The translations under genes were made by a program, and so were the position numbers. A DNA stretch of 64,000 bases from Chelonoidis abingdonii (taxonomy: Eukaryota > Chordata > Testudines > Testudinidae). Location: positions 25,283,738 to 25,347,737 of the forward strand of contig NC_133778.1 of the NCBI RefSeq assembly GCF_003597395.2, written 5' to 3'. Shown piece after piece: positions 23,894-36,618 of the stretch. The notes beneath the pieces are model-generated. The model saw only the letters and a program-made list of their open reading frames with translations. It made no database searches and was not told the origin of the DNA. How positions within the stretch are numbered: the stretch's first letter is position 1; every line of letters starts with the position of its first letter.

Positions 23894-26800
23894 CTGTGGA
23901 GTTTGGCAAGAGAAATCCATGTAGTACAGAATTCGAGGTTTGTTTGAAAGTTCTAAAACAAAATGCTTAGTCACACTAAATTTTATTAAAACTGCTTTCC
24001 CAAGATACTGTAATTGATAGATCACAAACCACTTTATTCAGATGGGCACATTGCCTTGTACCTGGAACATTCCCAAAACCCTTGTCTGTGGCAAGACCTT
24101 ATTATTATAATTTCAAAGTTACATTAGACTGTGTGGAGTCTGTGCAGCAACATTAAATTAAATTTCTCATTGGCTTCAAGGCTCACTATCTGTAATTAGT
24201 GGTTTCTGTTCTTTATTACACTGATCGCTAGTGCAGTGCTATTCATCACTACAGTCTTAGTTAATTATCCTGGTTAATGATTTTCACTGTGAAAAAAATC
24301 TACAGGCCCCATTTGGAAAGAATGTTTTGTGTTAAAATTATTTGATGGTAAAGCACCATAGTGAGCTGACAAGCTGTGGGAGGGAGCTGACTTATCCTAT
24401 GATATGGTAGCTTAGTTTTTTTATTACTGAAGTGCTCAAAAAAAGTGGAAAGTACTATAATACTGCATTTTGGTAGGAGGTCATGACTGCAATACTCCAG
24501 GTGTGTGAGGGGGTGGAAATGGATCATTATAGCAACATGCTGAGAAGAATTGCCACATGGAAAAAACAATAACAGAAAGGGGGAATTAGAATTTCTTTGC
24601 ATGTCTGGAAAAGTCTGTATTGCTGGGTTAGTGATTGGCTCATCTATAAGAGAAAATCACATCTGTCTTCTGCTAACAAGCATGATGCACATTTATGGCT
24701 GAACTGTGCTAGTTAGATATGCCAAGAATGGAAGCATTTATTCTAAACTTTTGTGGGAGAAGAGTTAAGCCAATGCTGAGTGCTTTTGAAAATTCTAACA
24801 TATACACAACTTTGGCCAATCAGGTGTCTTAATGGCAGTGGTCAGTCCTTCTGTATAGAAGATCTGGGTGCAGCTCTTGGGCATGGGACACTGAATAACC
24901 AGGTGAATTTAAGAAAAACTGAAGCAATGATCTGAGAAATGGCCAAGGGTGGTCTCCTATGTGAACAAAGCTATGCACATTTTCATGCTGCATTCAGTGC
25001 CAGTATACTAAGGTGATCTGTGTGAGAGGTGGCAGGAGGTACATTAGCTAAGCAGAAAATGAGGGCATATAGAGGTCTGAAGAGTGATTCATCCAGCCAT
25101 TCCCAGCCAAAGGGGCAATGGCTGAACCACAGGGGATAAAGTCAGTGGAGGGAATATAAGCAGGAAAAAGTTGAGGGATTCATCTTTACCTGCCTCTATA
25201 TTATGGAGGGCAAAATAACAACTTACCTTTTCCTGACAGATCAGAAATTATACATCAAAACTGCCTGCTAATTACTTATTTCACTTGTTCTTACATAATT
25301 AGAAATGATTACAAGAGAAGCCAAGAAGCCAGTACCAAAAATAAATCATTTAGAACAGGATGTCACTGAGATGTCAGAATCAAACAAATTTTGATTAACA
25401 GTTGATTTTGATTACCTAAAGTGCTTAATAACTGTAAAAATCCAAGGATTAAATTCCTCATGCAGTGAAAATACCAGACTGTGAGATTAAACAACAAGAG
25501 CCTGCCACCTGCCTTCTGTGTTCAGCATTTAGAGATATATTTTTCCTTCATTTCTCAATGCACCCGGCATGTGTTCTGTCCTCAGGTAATCAAATTAATG
25601 CATTCAGAAAACAGGCAAGGGGCTGGGATTAGTCTTTGTAAAACATTAAAATCAAATGTGATACCATTATTATTACAAGGCTAACAGAATTTCACTAAAT
25701 AAGGTAGTGAAAAGACCTGCTGAAAACAAAAACAAAAACAAAAACAAAGCTTCATGACAGGTGCTTTTCAGATAGAATGTGTCTCTTGTGACTGGACTGG
25801 CTAAATGTGAAGTCATCTGTAAAAATATATAGATAAGAATGAGACCAGGGAACAACTCTAGCCCTACAAGCCTCTGTCAAATCAGAATCTTGGATATTTT
25901 TGATTCTTCTCACAAAGAGCTTCATGGACATTGTCAGGCTGGAAAAAGCAATTTGGATCTTTGTGAGGTATCACATACCTATTCAATAATAGCAAGGCTA
26001 CTGCCAACTGTAAAATTTGTAGCCAACTAGCAGACGTCCCCAGAGCAGCCGCTCTCCTCTTTTAATAGCAGAAAAAGACACTTTCTCAGGAAATAGTTTC
26101 AGAGAGCCATAAAATAATTAACCACACTCAGAAATAAAAGCAAATGTAGCAAGTAGCACTTACTATTTATCATTATGATTAACCCCCCCCCGTAGAACAA
26201 TGTTCTTAGAGCTAAAGGATCAAAGCACATGCTTTCGCTTATTATACCTCATCTGAGTTTCAGGACAAAATCAGCTTTAATTCCTCTGCCTGTGTGAGTA
26301 ACTGTGTCTTTGTGTACAATTGCCATTTTCACTCAGTACATGTGCTGCTTCCGCACTGCAAACACCATGTGCCAAACCCAGAGAAGAGATACATGCAGGA
26401 CTATGGAGAGCCAGGACTTGAGTTGGGGGGTCTGATCACCCCTTTGTGAAAGCCCCACAGGTAAATACATTCAAACCCATATCTATTTAGCCATGTTTCC
26501 TGTCTTCAACCCTCAGTACCTAATGCATGTGCAAGCCTGGTTACTGGAATCTGTACATAACACCCATAAAACAGATTTTTCCACTTTCAACACTAGCATT
26601 AGCATGGTGTGAAAACGGTTTCCTGCAGGGTCTCCAGGGTCTTTATCACTCTGGCAAATTGTTTATTATAGGACTGATTGTAGGGAAGTATTGATTTTGT
26701 TTAGTATAGATTGTGTTTCCCATGCGGGGGCACAAGTGGAGCAGAGTCTTCCTCCCCACCATGGGCCACTGTGCAAAGACCAGAGAGAATTTCATTTCTC

Positions 26801-26965
26801 ACACTCATAGCACAAAGACTAGTCCAAAAACCAGTACTGGATGTTGTTAGCATGCTTGCCAAAAATCTAGTCTAGGGATGGCAACGTAGAGGGCAACCCA
26901 GGTTTCAACTTGGCTAGGGTAGATTGTACTAAAGTACATACTGTCTTGTGTACACTAGGCTTTTA
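23894..26965. other. AT-rich non-coding sequence
   Basis: No gene was recognised. A run of A5C units lies at 25,721-25,748 and a C8 run near 26,185. The stretch around 24,140-24,290 is rich in TAATTA-like motifs, without further support for function. Confidence 0.5.
25721..25748. repeat. (AAAAAC)n microsatellite
   Basis: About four AAAAAC units in tandem. Confidence 0.85.
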
Positions 26966-26969
26966 GAAT

Positions 26970-27010
26970 GTGTGTTAGACCATGTTAGCTAACCTGGTCT
27001 AACAACACAC
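26970..27010. repeat. Fold-back hairpin, MITE remnant
   Basis: The left arm 'gttagaccatgttagc' pairs with the right arm 'taacctggtctaac', with outer 'gtgt' and 'acac' bases also pairing. It is preceded by 'cttgtgtacactaggc', like MITE ends found elsewhere in the window. Probably a decayed palindromic transposon. Confidence 0.5.
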
Positions 27011-27356
27011 CTTTAAATCATAGCCATGGTAAGGCCAAAGGGACTATTGTCAAACCCCTAACACCAGCCAGCAGAGCTGATCCAGCATGTGCTGAATCCT
27101 GTGAAAAGCTGTAGCAAGAGCCACCTGGCACATTTTCCCACAGAGCCCTAGGGGGATCTGTGCTTTCTTAAGGCCAAATGTCTCTGGAAGCTCCCACTTG
27201 TGAAGTACACTTATGCCGCCCAGTATGGAGGGTTATACTTTAAAGACCCAACGTAGCCCTAAACATTTTTACACTAATATTTTCCTTTCTTATTCTCCTT
27301 ACTTGGTGACTGCTGGGCAATCAGTTATAGTAAATAGTACTAAAGTATAGTGGTCT

Positions 27357-27437
27357 ATATAAGAACACAAGAATGGCCATACTGGGTCAGACCAAAGGCC
27401 CATCTAGCTTAATATCCTGTCTTCTGATGGCACACTG
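27357..27437 (-). mobile_element. CR1 LINE 3' end fragment
   Basis: The plus strand reads 'ataagaacacaagaatggcc', 'atactgggtcagaccaaagg' and 'cccatctagc', the complement of a widespread reptile CR1 subfamily 3' end. It is 5'-truncated after about 80 bp. Confidence 0.75.
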
Positions 27438-30310
27438 TAAACTTGGAAACAAGCAGTCACAAGTGAAAAGTGCAACAGCAGCAGTAGTACCAGCATGGTA
27501 ACTCTTCCCCAGTAATGAATTCAAACATGAAGCATACATAATAAAGACAGTGTCCCAAAGATTTCAGTTAAGTGGTTGGAGTTGACATGAGACCAAACTT
27601 TGTCTGACCCTGGGGAACAACTTACCACATAATTACACCACAGATCTGTGAAGTAGCAGGAACAAGTCAGTGCCCTGCTTTGCAAGTCAATACAGCAACT
27701 TTGTATGTATGGTTTAATGGACAACCAGTGAAGAATTCTAAACCTGTGAGTAAAGCGCTGTGAGAAGCTCTGATTGCAGCGTTCTGTAATAGCTGACACC
27801 AGAACTTCAGCCTTTTTAATGACTGTCCTAAATCAGTTATTCTGTGCAACTTGCAAAATTGAAAATAGAACAAAAATATGGAGGTTTGGATTGTACATCC
27901 AGCAGTGCATTTGTTATCGCCATATTGAACACCAGATTTTAGGTTTCACTGCAGTTGCATGTCTACAAATGAGGAAATATTTTGTCTAAACCATGAAATA
28001 AACTTGAATTTCAAAAAGGGCTGGTTAATAATTTTGTCCCATTAATTTTCTTGTTTGCCATTCTGGTTCTGTCCAGGGCCAGAAGTGTTGGAACACAAGA
28101 ATAATAGTTACATGATATGTCTATACGTCCTCTGCAGACTTTTTTCTTTAATGTTATGCTCATCTTCTGAACCTCAAGCAGTGTCAGCACTTCTGGAATA
28201 CAGTTAAGCAGATTTGACTCCATCCAGAGGGCAAATACATATTAAGCCAGTCATTTAGATAGGCCCTACATATTCGTGTTACATGAGCCCTTCATAATAT
28301 GCTAACTTGTATGATATAATTTTTCTTGTGTCACCTTCTTTTTATATTACATGTTGTTGTTTTGGTGCTAGCCAATATTTTAACTATTCACTGAGCATTA
28401 TAACACAATATCTTGTGACTCTAATGACTATACGGTGTTGCCAGGGGTAATGCTATTAGTGAAGGGAAAATGGTACCTAAAATGTTGTTATTTGCAGCTT
28501 TGTAATTTATCAATAAATGGCTGGTGTGGGTAAATAAATAGAGTTCAGTGTTTCCAAGTGAAATGAAAGGGATTCTCAGTGAGATATCTATGATATATCG
28601 GTCTAGAAAGTTATTAGCTTTCCTTCTCTTAGTAAGTCATGAAACCAGGCTGCCACTGACAAAACAACACAGGAAAACCTACTAAAGGTGACAAGGTAGA
28701 AAAACAGCAAGCTGTCAACAAACAATCAATTTACTGCAGGGGGACTACTGACTGTAACCGTGTCACACATCAACTCACCTAATAAAGTCAGCTTCCACCG
28801 AGCTGCAGGGAGATGATAACCTTTTTCCCTGTATTTTTAATCTGGAAATGTGAATTGCTTGTAAGATTAAAAGAAAGACTACAGAAAACAGTTCATATTA
28901 AAACAGAATCAAAATAATTACTGTATACTACTGCAGGAAGACAAATGCCCTGCCTTTATCATATACAAGATCAAAAATAGATGGGTCTTCAAAACACTTA
29001 GAAAACAAACAAATAAAACCCTAGGCCTGTTGCAACCATTTAAATGAGTGTAAATTAAAGCCTATATTTGCCCTTTATCTTCCAACTTGCTCCTTTGCAA
29101 TTCTTTTCCTGACAAATCCAGAAATGCCTTTGTCCTGAATGATTAAAGAGCTGAGCAAAATGAAGGTGAAATCATCACTATAGACAGCTATTTTCTAGTT
29201 ATGTCAGTCTCAGTCAACGCACTTGGCTCAGAAACATGCTACCTTAGGCCCATCAGGCGAGGTTCATCTATGGAGGCATGGGCAGGATCAAGGGATCCTA
29301 TTCCCTGTGCTCCATAAGACATCTGATCTCAGTAGGGTTTCTGTGCCCAAGTGCACAGTGAGGTTACTTGAACTGGGCTGAGGGATGGGGCAGGCCAGTA
29401 GTTCTGCTGCAGCTCAGATCTATTAGCTATTCCCACAGAGAGAAACACACTCATCATAGGGGCTACTGTTGACAGGCGGCTGTGGTTGCAGCTTTGGAGC
29501 TGTGTCTTGGCTGCTCCATAAGCTGGCAGTAGGATTTTTTCTCTCCTATCCCCCATACTGATAAACAGCTTTCAGGCATGGACACTCAGGCAGTGCACGG
29601 ATTCCAGAATTAATCCCTTGTGACAACTGACTTTACACTTAGGTTGCTGTGCTAAGTAAATGTGTATTAATGCTCCAGCTATACTTCATCACTGAGTCAT
29701 TTGTGAACGGTGTCAAGTTAAGGCAGTCACTGGAGCAGCAGCCAGCTTTGAGGAAGGTCTAGAAGGAATAGCTTTGTATTTTTTCAATATGAAAATATAT
29801 GTGTGCAAACAATGGAGGGAAAAAAGAGGATTTGGAAAAAGAGGATGAGGAAATACAGTTGGGAGGAAGGGGAGACTAAAAAGAGATTACTTACCTATTC
29901 TACTTTTAATCTATTTGTAAATTGGTACTTGGGAATTCAGTAGCAAAGAGTTGGTGAGCAATGGAAGTTTGATATTAATAAACTTTTTGACAGGAGACAG
30001 AGTGGGATTATGCAGTTGCAAGAACAATGGTTGTTATTTTCAAGCAAGCTCTCTTTACAGTGAGATTTAAAGGGTGGAAAGTTGCTCTTATGGGAAGACA
30101 GAAAATTTGAGGGAGAACAATGTTGCCTAGAAATATCACTTTAATACATATATCCACTCCTATTCCAACCCCACATTAGAACACAAACTTCTCATTGTCA
30201 GACTGGAAGAGTGCAAATATTAAACTAGAACAAATAATGTTTGGCATTATTCTCTGTTTTGCTGCACATGTCAAATTCCTATGGATATTGGTGAGAGTTA
30301 TAGCCTGCAT
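27438..30310. other. Non-coding sequence, one possible old retroelement
   Basis: The stretch at about 27,700-27,860 ('gacaaccagtgaagaattct', then 'gcagcgttctgtaatagctg') resembles an ancient LINE-type interspersed repeat. I cannot assign it. The remainder shows no gene. Confidence 0.35.
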
Positions 30311-30319
30311 TATAGATGG

Positions 30320-30413
30320 AATTTTCAAAAGCATCTACGTGAGTTAGGAGCACAAGTCCCATTGAAAAGACTTTGCTCCTAAACCACTTAGGGGCTTTTT
30401 AAAAATCAGACCC
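30320..30413. repeat. Fold-back repeat, complete copy
   Basis: The left arm 'attttcaaaagcatctacgt' with 'gagttaggagc' pairs with the right arm 'gctcctaaaccacttagggg' with 'ctttttaaaaat'. Same family as 13,882-13,955. Confidence 0.65.
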
Positions 30414-30962
30414 TAAGCTGCTAATGCATCTCAGTCCTGTCCTGCAAAGTTCATTTGTAATGGTGTTAAATCCTTGTTCAGTCTTTAACTTCACTTCCTA
30501 AAGAGTTAACAAGGATGATACTAAAGCGATTTAGGAAATTGACTGGAACCAAGAGTTTTTCTTTGGCCTGAAATATTTTACTAAAGACTCTCATAACCAC
30601 AAAGTTAAAGTAGAAAACATTTATTTGTGAAAACAAACAGCCGTTCTAAAAATACTTATGATCACTATTATTCTCCATGTATTATCCTGTATGCTCATTC
30701 CATCACTGCATTTATTTTTAAGTAAGACCCTGACAGAGAAAGGCCATTTCGGGGAATCTAGTCTATTAATTCATACTGTAAGGAAACTGTACAGAAGAGC
30801 AGGCTAATTTGACTAATTTGACCCAAAAATGCCATACAAATACCTAAAGTACTCAGTCTTATGGAGGCAGATGGATTCTCCAATCAGCAGCATTGGTAGC
30901 GGTAAGAAAGCCAGCCAGTTTCCCAGTGAAATGTTCAAATACTTGAAAGCGAAAGATTAGAA

Positions 30963-31274
30963 CAGGGGTCAGCAACCTTTCAGAAGTGATGTGCCGAGTC
31001 TTCATTTATTCACTCTGATTTAAGGTTTTGCGAGCCAGTAAAACATTTTAACGCTTTTAGAAGGTCTCTTTCTGTAAGTCTATAATATATAACTGAACTA
31101 TTCTAGTATGTAAAGTAAATAAGGTTTTTTAAAATGTTTAAGATGTTTAATTTAAAATTAAATTAAAATGCAGAGCCCCCCGGCCCAGTGGCCAGGATGC
31201 CGGCAGTGTGAGTGCCACTGAAAATCAGCTTGCGTGCCACCTTTGGCACATGTGCCATATGATGCCTACCCCTG
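30963..31274. mobile_element. hAT-type MITE
   Basis: The 312-bp element has ends 'caggggtcagcaacctttc' and 'tgatgcctacccctg' and perfect 8-bp duplications 'gattagaa' at 30,955-30,962 and 31,275-31,282. The centre is A/T-rich, unlike the GC-rich MITEs. It has no coding capacity. Confidence 0.93.
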
Positions 31275-31282
31275 GATTAGAA

Positions 31283-31929
31283 CAAAGAGGCATTTCCTTT
31301 CCATGTAAGTAGTGTCATTGGCTTCAGTGGGTCAACTCACAAAACTGTGAGTATACAGGATTAGGCACATACTTTGTATGCTATGGCTCAAGTTTTCTAG
31401 ATTCTGTAGTTAAGATATTGGTGCTGTCTTGGTTGCTAGCTATATTGTATAGCTAGCACAGGATTCCTGACTATTCTCTTTTTTTACCATCCATACCAGG
31501 GCATTTTTGACATATCTCCAGTGTGGACACTTTGTGTCTGTCATTTGAGCTGTGTCTTCGCAAGTTAAAAAAGATATGTACACTTAACTCCGGTTAAGAT
31601 CATGCTTGTTACAATCCTAGGAAAGCCAAGGTAGTTATTTTAATCAGTGTTAGCTGGCCAAGGCAAATGGTGGTGGAAGCCTTGGATTATTTTGATCTAT
31701 TAATACTGGTATAGGACTTCTCAATACTTGGGATCCCTTTTTTTCAAGGGACGTCGTCTTCTTTCTGCCTGCATTTACGATGCACATCAGATTGAATGTC
31801 TGCTATTGTTTTGTCAGCTTAGTTTGAAATACTCAATATGGTCCTCCCTCTTAAGTGCTTTGACATGATCAACATAATCAACATAGTGACCAAAAGCAAC
31901 TTAAGCAACAATCTCAATCAAAATGGACT
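31283..31929. other. Non-coding sequence before the LINE
   Basis: Nothing recognisable. The 5' untranslated region of the LINE may begin anywhere from about 31,850. Confidence 0.4.
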
Positions 31930-31944
31930 TTTTCAGAGCAAACA

Positions 31945-32600
31945 TTGAAAGACAAATTTAGGCTCATACTTACGTGCCTGCCAACTCTCAGTTGCCAGAT
32001 TCAATCACCTGACCAAGCTTTTATGCAAACAGAAGATGTTCTCACACTACAAAATACTCGTTTATTGGATAATGGAAAAGCATTGAAGTGTCACATTCTA
32101 GGATGCCACTTAGTGGTGAGTCAATGCCTGCCAAAACATGGCCTGGCAATGTTAATGAGGCAAGAGCTCTGGAGCATCTGGTCCATTGACAGAAACTCTT
32201 CAACACCATAAGCCACCACAATGAGAATCAGTGAGCTTACAATCAACAATATCTATAAGCCACAGCCTGTGGCCTGGCTTACACCAGTTTTACCAAAGCA
32301 CAGTCACCCTTGAGAATGGGCCAGAGACCTCAATAGCCATCATATATCCCGGGGTTACAACAACAATATCATGGGTGAACAATTTTTTGACTGGGTCAAA
32401 AAACAAGACAAGTACCCACTGTTCAATTCTGAGCAGCCAGGAACCTTCTCTTCTGCAAATGAATATAAGACAACTTGCTGGACTTGTGCTTCATGTCCTG
32501 TGACTGGAAAGCATGACACATAGTGGCAGAATGAACTGTCCTTGATGATTTTCTGCATAGCCAACACCATCCTGTCATCATATATGTTTGTCTCCAAAAC
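31945..32600 (+). pseudogene. LINE ORF2 endonuclease domain, broken
   Basis: The pieces in order are GCHLVVSQCLPKHGLAM (about 32,090-32,150) and ELTINNIYKP (about 32,235-32,265). DLNSHHISRGY follows (32,326-32,358), matching the GDFNSHH metal-binding/catalytic motif with G and F changed. Then comes FDWVKKQDKYPLFN (about 32,385), and later VLDDFLHSQH (about 32,540-32,570). The enzyme nicks target DNA to prime reverse transcription. Frameshifts separate the pieces, and the key Asp-Asn-His set is still visible. Confidence 0.8.
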
Positions 32601-33922
32601 CTCCTAATTACATCTGCATGAACCTTAGGAACACTGATTGGAATGGCTACATGGAGACCATAGAAGGAGTAGTTTGCTGAATACCCGTGAACACAGAGAA
32701 GTACAACAGGTTCATCAACCTTCTTAAAGTGGCCATGAAAAGGAACATTCCCCCATGGCTACAAGAAAGCCTGCACTTCCTGACTGGCAGATGATGAGGC
32801 ACTCCTAAAGGAGTACAAGGCAATAGGTTACCCTGTTGTTTCAACCACCCTCCTGGAATCTCTGAACCTTGCTCAACAATAGCAATGGGAAAAAGCTATG
32901 CAGAGTCGAGATTTCACCTACTACGCAAGCAAGAAAGCCTGAGGCTTCTCCATAAACTTGGCAGTGCTAAACCTCCCTAAAGAAAAATGCCACTTGTGAC
33001 AGCCCACACTATTGTTATCCAAATGATCTTGATCTCCAAAGCTCAAACAGATTGTCATTGCGAAAGGAAAGTGAAGAAAGAGCATCATTGCTCCCTACCT
33101 GACTGCCCAGAACATCAAATCTATCAAAATCATTCACTCAAGAAGAAATGGACAAGGCCCAGATAGCATCTTCCCAGAATTTCTTAAAAAAATCTAGGTC
33201 AGCATGGCCTCTACTGCTGATGCTTCTTTACCAACTTGCATGCCCTTGGCCAAACACCCAACATACAGGTACAGGCAAAGTTCTACCATCCTGAAACAGG
33301 ACAGAGAAGCTTATGAGTCTCAAAACTACTGGCTATTATCATTATTATGCTTAATGTACAAGCTCTTGGAAAGGATGCTGCTCCAGAGACTTACACCCAT
33401 TTATCAAGACTGCATCCCTAAAGAGCAATCTGGGTTCAGATCGGAATGAAGCCCCTCCCATCAGATAATAAAAGCTACACTGAAGCCAGGCTCAAAACAG
33501 CAGAAGTTTCTGTGGACCTGTCCTCAGCACACAACATGGCTTGACAGTACAGCTTGGGTCTGAAATTATTGAAAAGCGTGTGTTACAGAACGACATTGCT
33601 CCTACTGACAATTATGCTCACCTTCCTCAAATTTTGTGTACATCCCACAGAACAGACCAGCAGACTTCATCCTAATCTACTGAACAATGGGCTTCCACAG
33701 CACCAAGTTGGTATCATCATACTTTAAAATTTATATTAGTGACATCCCATCAACCCAGTCATGGAAATTTGGATATGTGGATGATCTCACATTCATCCAA
33801 ATAAGCACTTTCATCTAAGTGGATGCATCTTCACAGAAGATCTGAAAAACCTGGAGGAGTTATGGCAACTCTGACTGAATCCTCTAAAACAGCTGTCTCC
33901 ATGTTCCACCAGAGCACCCAAC
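32601..33922 (+). pseudogene. LINE ORF2 linker and reverse transcriptase, broken
   Basis: After a linker with WEKAMQSRDFTYYASKKA (about 32,883-32,938), the fingers region reads YKLLERMLLQRL and EQSGFRSE (33,358-33,449). The palm motif FGYVDDLTFIQ (about 33,768-33,800) contains an intact YVDD at 33,774-33,785, the catalytic Asp pair in the form Y-V-D-D rather than Y-A-D-D. Several in-frame stops lie between. It copied the element's RNA at the nicked target in the ancestral LINE. Confidence 0.82.
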
Positions 33923-35218
33923 ACAGAATCATAGGTCAGAGGTTATCTAATCCCCTGCACCAAAGGCAGGGCTAAGTATTATCTACTCCATCCTTGACAG
34001 GTATTTATCTAATCTGCTCTTAAAAATCTCCAATGGTGGAGATTCCACAACCTCCCTAGGCAATTTATTCCAGTGCTTAACCACCATGACAGTTAGGAAG
34101 TTTTTCCTAATGTCCAACCTAAACTGCACTTGCTTCAATTTAAGGCCATTGCTTCTTGTCCTAGCCTCAGAGGTTAACAAACAATTTTTCTCCCTCCTTT
34201 CTGTAACAACTTTTTATGTACTTGAAAACTGTTATGTCACATTCTTAATCTTCTTTTCTCCAGACTAAACAAACCTAATTTTCTCAATCTTTCTTCATAG
34301 ATCATGTTTTCTAGACTTTTAATCATTTTTGTTGCTCGTCTCTGAACTTTCTCCCATTTGTCGACACCTTTCCTGAAATGTGGCACCCAGAACTAGACAC
34401 AATACTTCAACTGAGGCCTAATCAGCCTGGAGTAGAGTGGAAGAATACCTCCTTGTGTCTTGTTTACAGCACTCCTGTTAATACTTCCACTTTTTATAGG
34501 ACACTCTTTTTTTCAGTTTCAGATCATTGAGGATCTCCTGGTTAAGCCCAGATGGCCTCTTACCATACTTCCTATCTTTCCTACTTAGTGGGATAGTTTG
34601 CTCTTGTGCCCTTAATAATGTTTCTTTGAAAAACTGTCAACTCACTTGAACTCTCCCTTTTATCATTACCTCTTAGACTTGCTTCTCATGGGATCTTACC
34701 TACCAATTCCCTGAGTTTGCTAAAGTCTGCCTTCTAGAAATCCATTATCTTTAGTGTACTGACCCTAACCTTCCTACCATTCTTTATAATCATGAACTCT
34801 AGCATTTCATGATCACTTTCACCCAAGCTGCCTTCCACTTTCAAATTCTCAGTTCTTCCCTATTTGTCAAAATCAAATCTAGAACAGTCTCATGCCAGTT
34901 GCTTTTTCCACCTTCTGAAATAAAAAATTGTCTCCAATACATTCCAAGAACTTGTTGGATAATCTGTGCCCTGCTGTGTTTTTTTTTTCTAACACGAGGA
35001 TTTGTAGTTGAAGTCCCCCATCACCCTTATTTTTTACCCCTTTTATCCTCATACAGAGATTTTCAACAAGTCTGTCTCCTATTTCCATCTCAACCTCAGT
35101 CCAAGTGTATACATCTTTGATATACAAAGCCACACCTCCTCCCTGTTTCCCTGCCAGTCCTTCCTCAGCAAGCTATTCCCTTCTATACCCTTCTATACCA
35201 ATATTACAGTAATGCAAA
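33923..35218 (-). mobile_element. CR1 LINE with internal deletion, inserted in the LINE
   Basis: The left end has 'agaatcatagg', the reversed CR1 octamer tail, so the 3' end is intact. The minus-strand frame at 33,983-34,180 gives the CR1 ORF2 C-terminus with [20 protein letters not shown]. At 34,489 the sequence jumps from the 'ctgttaatac' block to the 'ttccacttttt' block. In the other CR1 these lie about 1.25 kb apart (1,861-1,870 and 3,116-3,125). The 5' end is truncated near 35,218. Possible short duplication: 'gcacccaac' before and 'gcacctgaac' after. Confidence 0.88.
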
Positions 35219-36075
35219 GTCGCACCTGAACATCTCCTTCTGCAACACCACACTCAGGCACACGGATTTCCTGAAATACCTTGAAGTAGTTCAGGATCAA
35301 AGCCTCACAGATCACCAGCATCTAATGAATACCACTGCCACGATAAAGGCTAGGAACAATATAATCCACAAACTAACCAGGACCAGTGGGGTAGCAGGCA
35401 CTTACACTTTGTAGACAGCCACTTTGGCCCTCATCTTCTCAGTGGCTGAATACTGCATGCCAGTATGGGCAGCTAGCATACATATGAAACCTGTCAACAT
35501 ACAATTGAACATTACTATGAGAATTGTTACAGGAATGCGGAAGGCAGCACTTACAGTCTGGCTTCCCATCCTCAAGCATATCTTACCACCATCTCTCCAA
35601 AGAAACTCGCAGTGATATGAGAATACAAGCACGTGATAACGACTCCAGACTTGACAAAGATCTCCAACCCTCCTCACCCCAAATGCCATCTTAGGTCCTT
35701 CTATTTAGCAACTAAAGCTCTCAGAACCCCAAAACTATCACCAAAAGACAAGGAACAGAAGCTGTGGGAAAACAGCAGTGTCAAGAATCAAGACCTGATC
35801 ATGGATCCTTCAGACCAACCAGCTGACTTCACCATGACACTTAAGATATGGATCACAGTGAACCTCATCATGACCTCAAATTGGTGTTGCAGTTACCTAC
35901 TAGCCAAATGGAAAATGAAGGACAGACTAATACGCGAATGTGGAGAAAACATCCAGACCATGGAACAACTATGAACTGCTGCCCTCTAAAATCCTTCTCT
36001 GGAGAGACAGCTTTGATTCATTCCATGTCACTGGAAGCCATAGAATGGATGACAATCTTGGACATCAATCTTTAA
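35219..36075 (+). pseudogene. LINE ORF2 C-terminal region after the CR1 insertion
   Basis: The reading resumes as LNISFCNTTLRHTDFLKYLE (about 35,226), then IFSVAEYCMPVWAASIHMKP (about 35,430-35,490) and RIVTGM. After frameshifts it ends with CPLKSFSGE and IEWMTILDINL before a stop at 36,073-36,075. These are the thumb and post-RT blocks of the same LINE family. This continuity shows the CR1 jumped into an existing LINE. Confidence 0.82.
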
Positions 36076-36287
36076 CATTACTTTTCAAGTTGCCATAGGA
36101 AATAAGAAGTTTGATATCATGAATAACAACCTCCTTCCTGTGTTTGGGGGCACTACTTCCTCAATATGTACAATAATGCTAGCATAGTAAGTACATTTTT
36201 AATGATTTTTAGAAACAAAGTAAGCAATTTTTGTTACCCTATTGGTATGAACAGTAAATTTCATTTCATTTCCATATACCTCTAGAT

Positions 36288-36618
36288 CAGTTGTTCTCAA
36301 ACTTGGGCTGCTTCTTGTTCAGGGAAAGCCCCTGGCGGGCCAGGACAGTTTGTTTACCTGCTGCACCCACAGGTTTGGCCGATCGCAGCTCCCACTAGCT
36401 GTGGTTCACTGCTTCAGGCCAATGTGGGCTGCAGGAAGGGTGCCAGTATGTCCCTCGGCCCATGCCACTTCCTGTAGCCCCCATTGGCCTGGAGCGGTGA
36501 ACCGCGGCCAGTGGGAGCCGCGATCAGCCAAACCTGAGGACGCAGCAGGTAAACAAACCAGTCCGGCCTGCCAAGGGCTTTCCCTGAACAAGCGGCGGCC
36601 CAGGTTTGAGAACCACTG
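36288..36618. mobile_element. hAT-type palindromic MITE
   Basis: The 331-bp element has ends 'cagttgttctcaaacttggg' and 'ccaggtttgagaaccactg'. The flanks are 'ctctagat' (36,280-36,287) and 'atctagat' (36,619-36,626), an 8-bp duplication with one mismatch. It folds back almost along its whole length ('gggaaagcccctggcgggcc' against 'ggcctgccaagggctttccc'). It is related to the element at the window start and to 23,552. Confidence 0.92.

Larger units (their letters stand above)
31930..36080 (+). mobile_element. APE-type LINE (Jockey/I/Nimb-like), nearly full ORF2, interrupted by CR1
   Basis: Broken frames read through a whole ORF2 in order: apurinic endonuclease, a linker, reverse transcriptase and the C-terminal region. 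A CR1 (33,923-35,218) splits it at a point where the protein reading resumes directly. Without the CR1 it is about 2.85 kb. The protein style (GCHLVV, KHGLAM, a DLNSHH motif, AEYCMPVW) matches a LINE group common in fish and arthropods, often called jockey-like. The exact clade is uncertain. Dozens of stops and frameshifts make it inactive. Homology ends with the ORF2 stop near 36,073. Confidence 0.85.

Noticed and set aside
23542..23947. Open frames of 93-124 codons
   Set aside because: They cover the hAT-type MITE with its perfect target duplication; no protein motif.
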